NCBI GenBank assembly: GCA_014706295.1
Contig: JACSVZ010000011.1
Location: forward strand, 9,662,163 to 9,726,162
Length of the DNA: 64,000 nt
Origin: Lycocorax pyrrhopterus obiensis
Taxonomy: Eukaryota; Chordata; Aves; Passeriformes; Paradisaeidae
Direction: 5' to 3'
Below are positions 1-13,165 of this stretch, one piece after another. Below the pieces are notes generated by a model. It searched no databases and was not told the origin of the DNA. It worked only from the letters and a program-made list of their open reading frames with translations. The first letter of the stretch is position 1. Each line of letters starts with the position of its first letter. A program made the translations under genes and the position numbers.

Positions 1-1744
1 CAACTTAAATGATATAACTTGATAGGGTAGACATTGTCTGGAGACTAGAAGGAGATAGCTCTGTTCCAAAATGAGGCATGTAAGGTTGCATGTATGTTTG
101 GTGGGTAGTGCCCTAATTCATTACAGAATGGGATTCGTATACTTACACAGTGAAAAGCTTGGATTAGGCACACAACATAATTTCCATTATGTTAATGTTG
201 CTTTAAAATATATTGCACAGAGTGCTGCAACAATCAAATTATCAATTATAATGTCTACTCAGAGTAGAAAAGTGTTGCAAACAGAGGGCTGATTACTGCT
301 TCAGTACTTCCAATCTGCATACTCATTGTTTAGTACAGGGAAAACAAATTATCTTGTGTTGGCCCTAGTTCAAATTTAATTAAATGAGTGCAAAGCAATT
401 ATAATAAAGTACAATAGTATAGTAATGAAAGGAAAATAACTCATTAACCTATTAATCTTTATTTATGTTCCTCTCAAATAAGTATGTAATTTCTTTATCA
501 CTGCATCCCATAAGAAATAGCAGCTCTCACTGCTCGTGGCCTGCTTTAGTGGGGCTTATTTTGCTAAAGATCATTGTATGACTTCACTGTTACTATTTAT
601 ATAGATTTTATTTAATGTGTCTGATTTTTCTCCTCTCCCTTACACAGTGTATTTTAAAACCCTTTCCCACATATCTGTGATGTAGATTATAAACCTGTTC
701 ACACCCCCCATTTTCTTTTAACACTTGTCAGCTCTGAAAGGTAAACCTCTCTAGGAGCATTGCTATGCTTCTGTCATTGCATAAGGGAGGGAGCACTCCC
801 AGAACATCTGCTCAAAAAGACGCTCTTACATTAAGACATAAGATGAAAGCATATTATTTTTAAGAGGACCTGACACAGCTATTGCTTTACAGTCTTTATG
901 GGTATAACAACATACCTAATATTTTCAAATGTGCTTTTTTGGTTCTTCATTCCGACATTTATCTAGGCTGCTGTGTTGTTTTGTGATTCCGACAAATCTC
1001 AAGTTTAAGGAAAAGCAATATTTTTAGATGATTAGTCAAATATTACACTGTGGTGTACTTTAATTGTGCTTGCTGTATGCTGGCTATCGTTATTACCTTA
1101 TCTCTCCAGAACTGGTTTTGTTTTCAATGACATCTTACATTCCAGTGTGTACATTTAATGTCACACACCAGTGCTTTGCTTATTGCAGCCAGTCAGGGTT
1201 GACTCTGTCCTTTCACTAAGCTGAACCACTAACAAAAAAAGAGAAAAAAAACCAAAACACAAAAACTGCACCAAACCATCACCAAAGTTATGCCATGAAG
1301 AAGCAGCAAGATTATGAGCAAAAATACATTTCAAAATTTTTTACTAAATAGCACTTCTGCTTTTTTTTAGACTGAGGAAACTAATAACATTGATTTATTT
1401 TTTTTTTTTTCTACTAAATGAAATGAAGTAGAGGTGGTACTGTACCGTAAGCAGTGACTGAGTACTGTTCTGGAGAGTAGAACAATTGGTAAATATTATA
1501 CAAACTATAAGACAAATCAAATTCAAAGGACCATATATTATGGTTTCCATTTCTGCATACACAGCTTTAATTACTAGCACTTACAGAGGAACAGAGGTAC
1601 CTCTGTGAAACATTTAATGAACAGAAATACAATTCTGAATATGGATAAAGGATGAATGAAGGCTAGATTTGAAAACTCGGAAACAAAATTTTCACAACAG
1701 AGTTTGCAGTGTCAGATGTCCCGAGGCTTTTTCCTCTCCATGCA
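1..1744. other. Unique AT-rich non-coding stretch
   Basis: I see no gene, splice-bounded exon or recognised repeat here. The DNA is AT-rich and broken by stops in all frames; the longest open frames are about 60-75 codons, as expected by chance. There is an A-rich patch near 1234-1262 and a pure T run at 1398-1410, neither with the target-site duplications or body of a retroposon that I could see. The part near 360-420 has homeodomain-type AAATTTAATTAAA sequence but nothing I can assign. Confidence 0.6.
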
Positions 1745-1768
1745 TGGACCCTGTGCAGGCAGGGTCCA
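1745..1768. repeat. Perfect 9-bp inverted repeat (hairpin)
   Basis: TGGACCCTG at 1745-1753 is followed by a six-base spacer and its exact reverse complement CAGGGTCCA at 1760-1768. The stem is GC-rich in otherwise AT-rich surroundings. Pairing does not extend beyond nine base pairs, so it is too short for a microRNA precursor. It could be a dimeric protein-binding site, part of a structured transcript, or chance. Confidence 0.7.
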
Positions 1769-2497
1769 ATCTTACTGCTTTATAGGATTCAAGCAGAATA
1801 GCTTCCAAAAAGTTATTAACAGATTCTCTGAGAGGATTGTAGAGGTGCAAATTTACAGCTCAGATGGCTGAGAAACATACAAGTTCACCATATCTTTCCT
1901 CTTCACACATAGCAAAAAACTTCTGCCTTGCAGAGTGTATTTCTGGTTTCACAATCTGCTGCTGAGAACTCTGTTAGCAAGAAATGGAACTCTTTAATCA
2001 TAATGACACTTAATGAGTCACTCTATTCTTTGCACATTTTTAACACTCAGTTCTTTATTTCACACTTACTGCTCAATTCTTGCTTTTATATTATTGCAGC
2101 ACTAGTACTGCATTAATACAACGAGGCGCAGAGCCGTGTGTAGCTCTGTTGTGTGGTATGGGACAACTGGCATTGTTCGTGGTGCCATTGCCACTGACCT
2201 GCTGGAGAGCAATCAAGAAGTGCAAAGGCATCACCAATAGGTGGCACATTCGCATTTTGCAGAGTATAATGCCATAATTCTTTTTGTTTGTTTTTGTTTG
2301 TTTGCTTTGACAATGAGTCATGTTTTAATTACAGTATTTCAACATGTGAAGTGACTAAATCATTAAAAGAGGAAGAAAGACAAATAAATAAATTTCACTA
2401 TGTACAGCCATCAGAATATCATATGAATTGTCATCTTTTTCAGTCCAGAGTTAAATACTTGTCATCAAGCTAAATCAATGTTTATTCTCTGTGTACA
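1769..2497. other. Unique non-coding stretch with a short TTTG-type simple repeat
   Basis: No gene is visible. A GC-richer patch with two CpGs lies near 2120-2180, overlapped by short open frames on both strands that look accidental. At 2281-2304 the sequence is a run of TTTG and TTTTTG units, a low-complexity tract common in vertebrate DNA. Confidence 0.5.
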
Positions 2498-2516
2498 GCA
2501 ACCACTAGAGGGGAGT
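2498..2516 (+). promoter_or_regulatory. CTCF-like binding motif, forward orientation
   Basis: The core CCACTAGAGGGGAG at 2502-2515 matches the vertebrate CTCF core CCASYAGRKGGCR at all but one position (G in place of C after the GG). CTCF is a zinc-finger protein that anchors chromatin loops and insulates enhancers. The motif reads on the plus strand and faces the opposite-strand motif near 39.3 kb. The match was made by eye, and occupancy cannot be judged from sequence. Confidence 0.45.
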
Positions 2517-3956
2517 TTGACACTCACATTGCAAGTTCACAACAATATGCTAAACCGCAGGGAAATGTAGATCAGAAATCTGCAGTAATTAAAAAAGACC
2601 ATCCTGCCAAACTCACGACTTCTCACCATCTTTCCAGATTACTGAGTGAGATGATTTCTATCTGACTTAATAAAAGTCTAAATCCTGCTGCCAGTTGAGC
2701 TTTGTCCGGCTTCCTGATACATAAAATGAAGCAATGAAGGTGCAGTGAGCCGAGGAAGAGAATATGAAGCGTGCTCAATAATGAAGACAAATATAAAACA
2801 GAATTGCCTGAGATGAGACTAGACTTCACAGTCACTGGACTTTTTGAGCCCCAGGACAGCTACACAAGGAAGGACTCTTCCTGTCTTACTCCTGCCTGCA
2901 GATCACTGGCTTAATGTGATATTTGGCGAAAATATACAACTTGAAAATATACAATGATGTCTTCTGTCTGCACCTAGACTGTGTATCTAACTGCCCTTGA
3001 TGTTTCCTCCTGTGTGTTTCTTGTTTTTGTTTACGTGAATTCCTACTGTCCTGCATACCACAGGGAGATCAGATTCTCAAAAAGCATCAGTTTCCCTTTG
3101 CTGTGGGTACAGTGAACACCATTGCCGAAATTTTCCTTTAATGCAAACACACAGTTTCACTCAAGTCAACTTATACTGTGGAAGGTTTTGTCACACCCAT
3201 ATAATCATAAAGATACCTGCCAGGACATCAGACACGCTGCAGAATACTTGATGGGGGTAGAAATTAGGACACAACTCCTCAGGGGCACAGGGAGCTACAG
3301 CTGATGCATGACGACCTCTCCAGTTTGATCCTTTGTACACCCACCTCTTTAGCCAGAGGGAATACTTTAAGCCTAATTGATATAACCTATGAATCATATA
3401 CAATCTCATCATAACACAAGCTCTTGTACCACAGCATCATACACAACTCCTGTAGTAAATAAAACTGATGCCATAGATTCTGCAACTTCTTAAAACTGTA
3501 GTCTGCATGAGTGTGGATATTTTCAGATGCAAGCATATATCTGTCACAAGCAGGAAATACATATATATACTTATATATATATAACATCATTTTTCCATAA
3601 CTGAGTCTAAATGTACTTCTACTGATCTTCAGAACACTGGAAGAGTACAGATTCAAAATAATGAAAAGATAAATTATCTTCTAGAAGAAAGAAGTGAATG
3701 TGCTGCACATTGCTTGTCACAAAGAATGTATTTAATCCATGCTCTTATTTATAGCATCGAAATGTTTTTGACATAGCAAGGAGAGTAAAAAGTCAACAAA
3801 CATGAGACAAAGACTAAGCAAAACTGCACTCAAATTAACTCAAACAGTACTTAAAGGGACATTGATCATGTAAAAATGTATAAAGCATACATTTAAAAGT
3901 TAAAGATGTTATTTATTATGATGGCACTCCTGTTTTGCACCATAATATCCCATTCA
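2517..3956. other. Unique non-coding stretch with a short AT dinucleotide tract
   Basis: No gene or recognised transposon is seen. At 3560-3583 there is an imperfect (AT)n tract broken by a C. Open frames on both strands in 3122-3656 are under 90 codons and have no recognisable protein character. Confidence 0.5.
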
Positions 3957-4062
3957 TCTGATTTACTCTAACACCTACCAGTGTAAATCAGTGGGTTTTT
4001 CCATGGACAAAAATGACATTTCTGTGGCATACAATTGATGCAAGTGGAGAATTTGACCCTAT
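3957..4062 (+). repeat. Diverged ancient interspersed repeat (type uncertain)
   Basis: The stretch contains a CAGTGTAAATCAGTGG-like block and ends in an AGAATTTGACCCTAT-like block. From memory, this arrangement recurs widely in turtle, crocodile and bird genomes as an old interspersed repeat (consensus roughly a GTGTAAATCAG block, then a GAATCTGGCCC-like end). I cannot name the family with confidence. A repeat-library search would settle it. Confidence 0.35.
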
Positions 4063-4280
4063 ATCTGAAAACCTTCCATTAAATAAGTAATTAGTGGACA
4101 TAGGTGTTGCTTTTCCCTAGTAATTAATGTGAAAGTCTAACCACTTCTAAAGCCTGGCCATTTGCTTGACAGACAAGAATTTGTTTTCCTCAGTAATGGC
4201 CACAATTTCGTATGGATGGTCTTTTCTTCCTTCCCAAAGTAGAAAGACAATCTAGATTTCAACATTTAATCTTCCTCATG

Positions 4281-4326
4281 ACAAAATCTCAAATGGCCCT
4301 TAAAGATCATCTGCAACTCCAATGAG
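4281..4326 (-). repeat. Possible CR1 LINE 3'-end fragment
   Basis: The string GGCCCTTAAAGATCATCT followed by GCAACTCCAA resembles the reverse complement of the bird CR1 3' end, whose consensus reads roughly GGGACCTTAAAGATCATCCAGTTCCAA. Similarity fades on both sides, so this is at most a short relic. The homology is suggestive rather than proven. Confidence 0.45.
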
Positions 4327-4754
4327 TTTATTCAAGATACTGCAACTAGTCCTACTGGAAGGCATCACCTTGGGCACTGGAATACACACATGCCTGAAGA
4401 GCTGGAAATGTACTGAGAATACTTGAAGACTGCTGCCCTCACCATTCATACTGGAAAGCTTCCAGGAACCCATAGGTAGTTCAAGGTAAAATGAGCAAAA
4501 GTCATTTCTTCATGTTTACAACTTAATGACAACGTTTTGCACAACGGCTCTCCCTCCACAGGGGATGGGAACAACCTTATAGAAGTGATCACACTTTGGC
4601 TGCAGCTCTTGCAGCAGACAGTCAGTACTTTAGTCCATCATAAGAATTATCCTTTGTAGATTAATTCCCTGCATGAAAATCAAGCATGTCTCTACAATGA
4701 GATTTCAAGATCAGTGTATTAATTGATCATGAAAGGATTGTAAGTCTCCACTGT

Positions 4755-4792
4755 AACACTTTAAATGATCCTAAACACTTTAAATGATCCTA
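4755..4792. repeat. Perfect 19-bp tandem duplication
   Basis: A 19-base unit (AACACTTTAAATGATCCTA) occurs at 4755-4773 and again, identical, at 4774-4792. A third partial copy does not follow. It looks like a recent local duplication by replication slippage, because the two copies have not diverged. Confidence 0.9.
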
Positions 4793-5150
4793 AAATACTT
4801 CATGCAAATAGAGCACTACGTCAATGCTTTCATAAATACACTGCAAACCCCAAATCTGGACTAGTCTGTAAGTTTTGCTCTGTTCAATATTTTACGTATC
4901 AAAGAAGATCATGCATGTGACAATAGGATGAACATGAACATCAAGACCTAAACTCACAGGCACTGGTTAGAATTTGCCAGCCTCACCAAATAAGTAGCTC
5001 TAGAAAAAAATCCTTAAAGTCACTATTTACAAAGTGTGATTCCTCTGTTTAATGGTGACAGAGAATTCAGTATGTAGCCCAGATGGTTGGTTGCACAGAT
5101 AACAAATCCAGCATGGCATTTTGGTGCTATGGGCAGTCTGTCACACTGTG

Positions 5151-5190
5151 ATAGACAGATAGATTGATAGACAGACAGACAGACAGACAA
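5151..5190. repeat. GATA/GACA tetranucleotide microsatellite
   Basis: The tract starts with ATAGACAGATAGATTGATAG and continues as five GACA units. Mixed GATA/GACA microsatellites are common in vertebrates, including birds. The purest part is the GACA run at 5170-5189, which is likely length-polymorphic. Confidence 0.9.
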
Positions 5191-5509
5191 TGACTTTCTC
5201 TTTTTGAAAGTGTTTTGCTGTTAATATACATCATTTTTAAAAAATCCAGCTATGCATAGATCTCAGTTACAGAACTACTACAGAAGAGATGGGGAAACAT
5301 CAGCAGCGTTTCATTTTAAGTTTACAAGTTCAGATGTTTCTGTTGTCCCCTTAGGAAAGAAAAGGGCAAGGACTGCATTCAAAAACCTATTCAATAATAG
5401 ATCTTAAGCTCTTAGCTAGAGCAGGACAATTCTGGGCCAGCACAGTGATTCCCCAACAGCTGGTATACATACTTTGTAGTACTACAAGCTTTTGGCAGAG
5501 AAATTCAAC

Positions 5510-5685
5510 TAACACTGGATTCTATTCCCAGCGCTGTCTTTCCCCAACTTTTAACCCAGGGCAATTCAGCTAACTTCTGTCTGTTCCTGGTTAGCCATCT
5601 GGTAAATAGATAATATAATTGCATCCTTTATGGGCTTATTGTGGGGCTTAATTGTTGAAAGTCTTTAAGATAAGTCAAAGTTCTT
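5510..5685 (+). repeat. MIR/CORE-SINE-like element
   Basis: The order of blocks follows the MIR-type consensus. GGATTCTATTCCCAGCGCTG at 5517-5536 matches the 'GGTTCTATTCCCAGCTCTGCC' block. CAGGGCAATTCAGCTAACTTCTGT at about 5557-5580 matches the 'GGGCAAGTCACTTAACTTCTCTGTG' block. CCATCTGGTAAATAGATAATA follows the 'CCATCTGTAAAATGGGGATAATA' block, and TTATTGTGGGGCTTAATTG the 'GTTGTGAGGATTAAATGAG' block. MIR elements are very old tRNA-derived SINEs shared by amniotes, moved by LINE machinery and long inactive. It is diverged but nearly complete through the core and 3' part. Confidence 0.75.
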
Positions 5686-8600
5686 GGTGAAAAGTTGTGC
5701 AAAGCTTTAATAAATAATAATGGGAGCAGCACTAAGAGGAGGGGAAGCTTAAAGCTGAATTGTTGCATAGAAGTGTGCCCAACTGAGGCAAGAGAAATAT
5801 AGGCAAGTGAAAAGGAAGGGAGCAAAACCACTGAACTAATTGCACTAGAAAATGTAGAGAAGGAAAATGGGCTAGGTTGAAATGACAAAAAAAGTAAACT
5901 TGGACAAATGGGAAAGGACAGACCTGGCAAAACAGAGTAAGTTATGTGTCACTAGAGAGGTGTCAAGATTGGACTGAGCCAGGAAGCTTAAACTGACTGG
6001 AAGGAGGACTTCTCTGTGCTTTACAATTCATGTTTCATTCAGTTCCAGTTGGCTCATTTCTTTACGGTGTGGCTTACACAGATTGTCCTAATGGACGGCA
6101 CTGCCACGGGGCATTTGCCCTGTTCTGTCTCATCTGAAGTGGGCGGTTCCTCAGGGAGCTGACAGCTTCTCCTGAACGTGTGGCATTTCTAGGACAGACA
6201 TCTGCACAGGCATCTCTGTAACAGCCTAAGGGAAGCAGTGTTGACTCCCTTCACCAGCCCGATCATGTACAAATTACATCATCTGCACTACCTTCATTTC
6301 CTAAGCATAATTGCCGTAAGTGATCCATTGATTGCTATCTGACACTCAGCTTTTCGGCTCTCATTTCCCAGATGTTCCTGGTTTTGTCATGACTCTCAAC
6401 TCCATTTTATCAGAGATATGACAACATGTAGTGTAAGGACATGGTCCTATGCAAAGAAAGAATTATATCAGATAAGTACAGTAGAGAACCATAGTGTTTA
6501 AATAGCATTATCACAAATTTAAACACAATTAGCTTACTGTTTATTCAGCTTTCATTGGAAGAGTTGTTTTATATACTGGATTTCTTTATTGCAAAGGCCA
6601 TGCACTTTAGATAGCATGGCAGCAAGCAAAACCTTGTCCCTTAATTTTTTGAAGCACCTTAATTTTTGAGAGGAGAGAATGATAGATATTGATTTAATAG
6701 TGGGTTTTTTCTGCAAGTCCTTGTTTCAACTGGAAAGTTTTAGATTTAAAAAAAAAATAGATAAAAATGGTTTTATAAATATAAAACCACTAACTATATC
6801 TTCTGCTTGTTTCACATAGTTTTAAGGGACAGTCTAAGGGGGGTGGGAGGGAGGCAAGTATACAAAAAATCTTGTCTACCAATGTTAACAGGCTCTTCTC
6901 CCCTAATGTACAAAGATAACCTTTGGCTTTCCAGAACATTTTAACCATACTGATGAATGCCACTCAAAAAACCAGAAGGAGTCATTGGGTATTTCATAAA
7001 GAAAAATACCAACCAGCAACAAGGAGACTAGATAGGAGAAGGAGGACCTTCTGGTTATTTTTTGTATTGCTGAGTCTGTGGTGCACAGTCTGAGATATAG
7101 TGAGCAGTTAAATGATCTTGTTCCACACAGCAAGTTTTGGAAAATCATTTGGCCTCCTCACTTGTTGCTAAACACTGGGTCCTGCTCAATCTTGCTCTTA
7201 GAAGTATGAATTACTCAGAAAAATCCATGCCTTTTAGCAATAAAATATTAAATATGAACATTGAGCTTACCTTCTGTCCCTCCACTACTCATTTGCCTGT
7301 TACTGACAATGAAGCTGCATCACTTCCAATAAAACTTCATTCCAGCTTTCATGTTTTTCTCTAAAAAGAAAGCAGGTGAATCCTTGATGTGTCAAAGACA
7401 AATGTTATTTTGTTTTAGTCTGTCTGACCAGTCCATCAATTACAGTCATTCATCTGCTGTGGAAAGTGAAGAGTGCACCACGAATTTGCTAACATTGCAT
7501 CTGCCATTACATTTTTCTTTGATAGTAAGCGAGGCATAATAAACCTTGATCTTTTTTTGTATGCTGCTTTTTGTTTGAAAAGTATGATTCACTGGATAAT
7601 ACATGCTGTTCCTCTCCAGAATTGCATTCTACAGTCAAAACAAATTTCTTCTTTGGATTCAACAAAAAACACTACTTATTGTTCTTAAAAAATAATAATA
7701 TAATGGAGAAAACTCCATGTGAAAATTTTAGGCCCACGTTTTCAGTGCTGACACCTGCTGAGTGACGCATCAGAGAAAGACCTATTATCACCGTAAGAGC
7801 TCAAGAAAATTCTTTCTGAATTCCAGTAAATATCTTCCTTTTCAACAGCTTGTTCAAGATATATGAATGTGATGAAATTCTGTGTTCTTTGTGAGTGAAA
7901 GTGTTTTCATTTCCATTCAGTAAATAATCTGTAACCCCCAATGACATTAGAAAATTTCTTTGTCTTTTGAGTGCTCTGTGGAAGTCATTTGGACTATGTC
8001 AAAACTCTTCAGCCTAAAAGCTACACTGGTGATCATTTACACACACACAGTTGATCACTTAGGGGCTGGAAAAGTATTCTTAGACTTTTCCCTGCCAATG
8101 CAAAGGAATTTTCCTAACAGTACAATTTCAGTAAGTCTGCCTCACAAACAGAATGTACTGCTGGGCTGCATGTTTCCTGTAACACACTCATGACTCAATT
8201 TCTCCTATTATGCTTCTTTCAGAAGAACAAAAATCAAGAAGAGTACTGTCCAGTTCTTGTCTTTACCTCAAAGAAGATAAAAAACTATGAACAGTATCAC
8301 AGATTTCTTACTTTTCAGATGTCTATTTACATTGTACTTAGAAGCTTTACCCTACAATTCAGGTAAGATTCTTCACTTTTTTAAGAGAACACAAAAGAAA
8401 GGAGAGGGTCCAAACTAACATAGATCGAAATAAGCCTACACGTGGGTGTAATCCAGTTCAAAGAACAGGTTTCAGCTTGTGTTTGTTGCTGTGTCTCACC
8501 TGAAGTTAATGGATTCATAGACACTAATGAACCCAACCCAGTATGTCATCTGTGCACAGCTGAAATATCATTAATGAAATAAAATCACAACACAAAATAG

Positions 8601-11600
8601 CAGTAATACCCCTGTTAAATATCTTTTGCAAGTCAGTATGAAGATTACTTTGACTCCAGTGCTCTTTCCAATGCTGAGATGCAAGTGAAAAAGATTTTAT
8701 AATAATGTGAGATAGGTTTCTCTCACCCCAATACTGAGATTCCTTTTAAAACTAAGTGAAGGGAAACGTTGTATGATAAAATACTAATTTTTGTTTATAA
8801 ATATTATTATACTCTCGGTGTTGTTTTCTCATGTTGACCAGTAGAAAATTAGAATCTATTCTATAGAAACATAACTTACTATAAGGACATAAAACAAGTA
8901 GGTATATGACAATCTGAGTAATACAATGTATAATTACTGTATATAATAAAAATCATTATACTTTCTATGTTTCAGGGAGAAAAAACTTTTTCAACACTGT
9001 GCTAGTAATTTCTTGCCCTCCAAAAAATTATCTCTTCTAATGTATACACTCTCTAGAGGGAGACTGTTGCTGTATTTATAAGCACACAATGAAACACAAT
9101 ATTCTTAATTGATTTGAGTCAGGAAAAATATTTGAATCAGCTTAGCCCACAGAGTAGGTACATTATGAAGCAACTTCCAGTTATTAAAACCCTGAAACAT
9201 AATGATAATTTAAACAGTAACAGAAGATCGTACACATGAGCTTTGTTTGGTCGGTTAACATTACAATTCTTTCATGGATTCACAGTAAGATACTTTAGTT
9301 TTCCTTTTATGTATCAAAAACTGGTGAACTCTTTACCCCATAATGTAACTTTGTATAGTCAGAGCAACAGCAAGAACAAGAGAGAAAATCATCTTTATAA
9401 GCTAAAGGCCCCATCTGCCTTGTATTTCCAAATTACTATGAATATTGTTATGTAGCTTTCATTTTATGGCAGCACCAAAGAAATCAAACTCTGAATCAGT
9501 ATTCCCTTCCACAATGACAAGTACAAACGACAGAGAAGCAATCCTTGCTCCAAAGCCATTACATCTAATCAAATTATTAAAAATAGTAATACTGATCATT
9601 ATGGTCTGTCTGTAAGGCTGCATTTAAATTCATCAGCAGATGCCACATCAAGCAGTGTGCAGTCATAAATTGTTACCTAATCTGCTCAAGGACACGAGAC
9701 CAACACTTTTGATCCACAGCTAAGGGACTGTGACTGCAATGAACAGTACTTGAGAAAAATTAATTCACAGAATGCTTTGGTTTGGGCCTGACTCCTGCAG
9801 AGTAAATGCAAAACACAAATATCCTCTTGCAGGAGCACGCAGCTAAGACGGTCTTTAATTTTAAGGTGCACAAACCTGAACTACCTTAGACTGCTACCAA
9901 GTTCCTAGAAAGGGCTGGATCTGTTTAGAATATTAATTGGAGCTTGTGCATTTTCTGAACTCCATCAGGTCTGAAGAGTTTTACTTCAATAATACCATTA
10001 TCATTAAATTTCACTGAGGAAAAAAAAAGGAACAAATGGACATTTATGTCCATTTATATCCTTAAAATAAGTCTTGCTACCTGAGTTTCAGAATTATGTG
10101 CACTTTTTTTCGAGTCACCTTAACTGCATAGCCAAGCAGTATGTGCACTAGGCAGATTCCACTATAATTATGTAGAATTGCACATTCCATCTTGCTTATG
10201 CAGTTCCATGGCTTTGACTCAGTTTCAAAATGGGGTATTTTTGTGGAGAGACTTATACTAATTCCTCACCATCAAGAAACAATATTTCCTTAAACCACAT
10301 GTTTCCTTTATTTTCTAGGCTTTTCACATATTTAGGGTCAGCCATTAGCCATTCTCCCTTCAGTAACTGCAAGGTACCTCTCGTGGGTTAATACAGCCTA
10401 TCGTCTAAGCTAGCAGAAATGCTCTATAAAACATCCAGCATCCATTTTTGAGAAGGCTAAAAAATACAAATGGCTTGCTGTAAATTTAAAAGTTGAGAAT
10501 CTTTTTTAAGCTTAGGGGGAAATATAGTCACAAAAGTGAGGAAGGTTTACGATTGTATTGACATCTGTACTTATGTTCTTACCAAGAACAGGTCAAATAA
10601 TCATTTCTTGGAATTAGACTGCAGTGAGTTCAGATAAAGAAACCAGACCATGTAGTTCAAAACGTTAAGCAGTAAAAATTATTTCCAGAATCTGTCTCCC
10701 GTGGAAGAAAGCACTGGTGTTTCAAAGCCAGGATTATTTTAGCTGAGTTACTCATACCACAGTGTGTACTGGCCTATTTCTAACAGCTCTGGGAAGCTGG
10801 GTGAGCAGGCCTATAAAACTGCACTCCGTGGATTTCATATGTGTCTAAATGTAAACAACAGAACTTACAACTAATTGCCTTTTAGATAAAGCTGACTTAA
10901 GCAATTGAGATAACAGAATCCTACAATACTCTGGATGAAACATACTAAAAATGTGAATTAATAAGTTAGCTGATATTGAGCTCCAGATGTTTCTTACTCT
11001 GGCAATGTTCCTTAAGTGATGATAAGCAGATTTACATACTTAACTAATATGCTTATTTAAAGAAAATTTCCAGATCCAGACTAGCATCCAGATTTCTTAT
11101 TTGGCTTCAGATCAAAAGACATACCATCAAGAAGGACAGCATCCAGGAAAACCTTTTCAACATCTGCTTAGAACTAAACAACAGATATTTGATTTCCTGC
11201 AAATTTAATTTCAGGCAAAATTTTACTTCATCCAATAATTTTTATATCCTCAAGACAGCCTGACCTAGTCATTTTACATATTCAAATCCCAGAATACAGC
11301 TCATACACTAGGAAAGACAGCAGTTGCTAAGGAGAAACTCTATTAGTTTGTAGTTCACATTTAAGATTGCTATAAGCAATTTCACTTAGAGTGAGACAAA
11401 GGCTTTTTTGGAAGCAAAGCCCTTTCCTCACCAATAATATCAGTGATTTAAAGAAGCAGGTTCAAAAACATTTTATATGTTACTTGTAAGCTAATAAAAT
11501 TTGAGCAAAAATTTAAACTCTACTGTTTCAAAACACTGAGGAATAGAAAATAAAGGTAATATTACTGAGTCATAGATAGTATTCTTTGAAATTCTTATGA

Positions 11601-12989
11601 GAAGTGCTTATTGTCACATTAAGGCAAGATAAGACCAAATCTAAGAAAAACTTAAAAGAAAATACTTGGAGGAATGGATACTATTCCAAATTTCTTCCCA
11701 GGTTACAGAAAGTAAAACACAAATATACTGGGAGGGAATGTGTCTATTCCAGGGCAGAGTAAAAAGAACCAGCCAGGAAATACAAAATATGGACTTCATT
11801 TTCAAAATTAATTATTTTAGAAGAAAAATGAAATGAAAAAAAATGTTTCCAAATCAGTTGAGCACTCACATAAACTTCTACTGAAAGCCAAGATAATGAT
11901 TATATAAACACAAAAGAGGTATATGTTAAACAATGCGTTACACCAGTAGACACGCAGACTGCTCGAGGAATGACGCCAAGGATTAGGAGAGATGAGAGTA
12001 AAAACCACCCAGTTTTTCTTGTGGTTCCTTGGTGTACATGAGAGAACAGGAAACAAACCTACCAGGAACTTGGCACAGAAGGAAGCCTTCTGGATATGGA
12101 TAACCACAGTACAAGATTGGTCTCCAGTACCTCACACCCACAGCTCTCAACCTGCTTTGCAAAGCATGTAAGTGCAGGAAAACTGCTAATCTGAATCACC
12201 CTGCAGGGCCATGGCAGATTCAGAAACATAACATAAGAAACGAGAACACCCAACCTGCTGCACACCCTGATCTTCTTACTTTAAAAAGAGAATATACTTC
12301 TACACTTCATTTGTTGTGGGGAAAAAAGACAAAAAATCATGACAGGACTGTTCCCTAAATTACACTCAAGAAAAGAAAACAAAGGGAAAACAACATTAAT
12401 TATTTCATTAAGCAAGACAGATTTTATTTTTTGTTTTTAACTGGCCTTGAGACTTTGGAATATCTGGGATTAAAAGTACTGCTATCAAATGGAGTCAGAC
12501 TTTCCCATTGATATTTGTTTTGCCACTCAGTCCTTTCATTCTATCCACTTCCACCGTGAAGACCATGTCTTTTCCCTTCTTAACACCCATGCACAGGACT
12601 TCTACTTTTGATTTAGCCTACGTGCTCGTCTCCTTGCCTTATTACTTTAATTCCTCTCTGCTCAACTGCAGAATTAATGCTAGATTAATCTGTGCACAGG
12701 GCATCCATCCCAGTGTGCCTGAGTGCAACAGCAAACAGGCAACAGAAACCAGTAGAGAAGTTTGCAAATGGTTCAATTACTACATGAATTTCAAAAACAG
12801 CTTCTGACAAGATTAGTTTCTCGAATGTGTTCCATGTGGTTTCACTGAGAAGGCATTGGCACATAGTCTAAATCTGACCATGGAGTGATTTGGGAAAGCT
12901 TGTGCAGTGCTAGGCAGGCAGAAGCAGAATGACAAAATATTGTGCTTGTTCTCTTCTTTGTTTTCTCCAGGATCTGTGTCCATGATCCC
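5686..12989. other. Long unique non-coding interval
   Basis: I find no gene or clear transposon in this 7.3 kb. A locally GC-richer patch with scattered CpGs lies at about 6060-6260 and includes a GGGCGG box near 6143, but CpG density is far below an island and no promoter elements stand out. At 6838-6853 there is a G-rich run one tract short of a G-quadruplex. A CACGTG E-box lies at 8439-8444. The remainder is AT-rich unique sequence with short accidental open frames. Confidence 0.5.
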
Positions 12990-13165
12990 TGTGAGGTTTC
13001 ACTAATCTACGGGCTAACTGGCTCACAAGAACACCCTGCTCCAGTTCCTGCTCCATCCCTTGGCCTCTTCCATCCAACACGGCACCAGCCTCCAGTCCTG
13101 GGGGCAAATTCTGCCTGGGTTTGCTATTTCCTGGGAGAACAGGCCTGCTTTAGTCTGCCTTTTGT
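12990..13165. other. GC-richer unique patch of unknown nature
   Basis: This segment is clearly richer in G and C than its surroundings, with many CCTG/CCAG words. It stays open in one frame on each strand for about 65-85 codons, but I recognise neither peptide. It could be an old retroelement remnant, an exon of a non-coding transcript, or composition noise. Confidence 0.3.

Noticed and set aside
6060..6260. Possible CpG island with a GGGCGG box
   Set aside because: CpG count is far too low and the patch too short; no initiator, TATA box or downstream exon.
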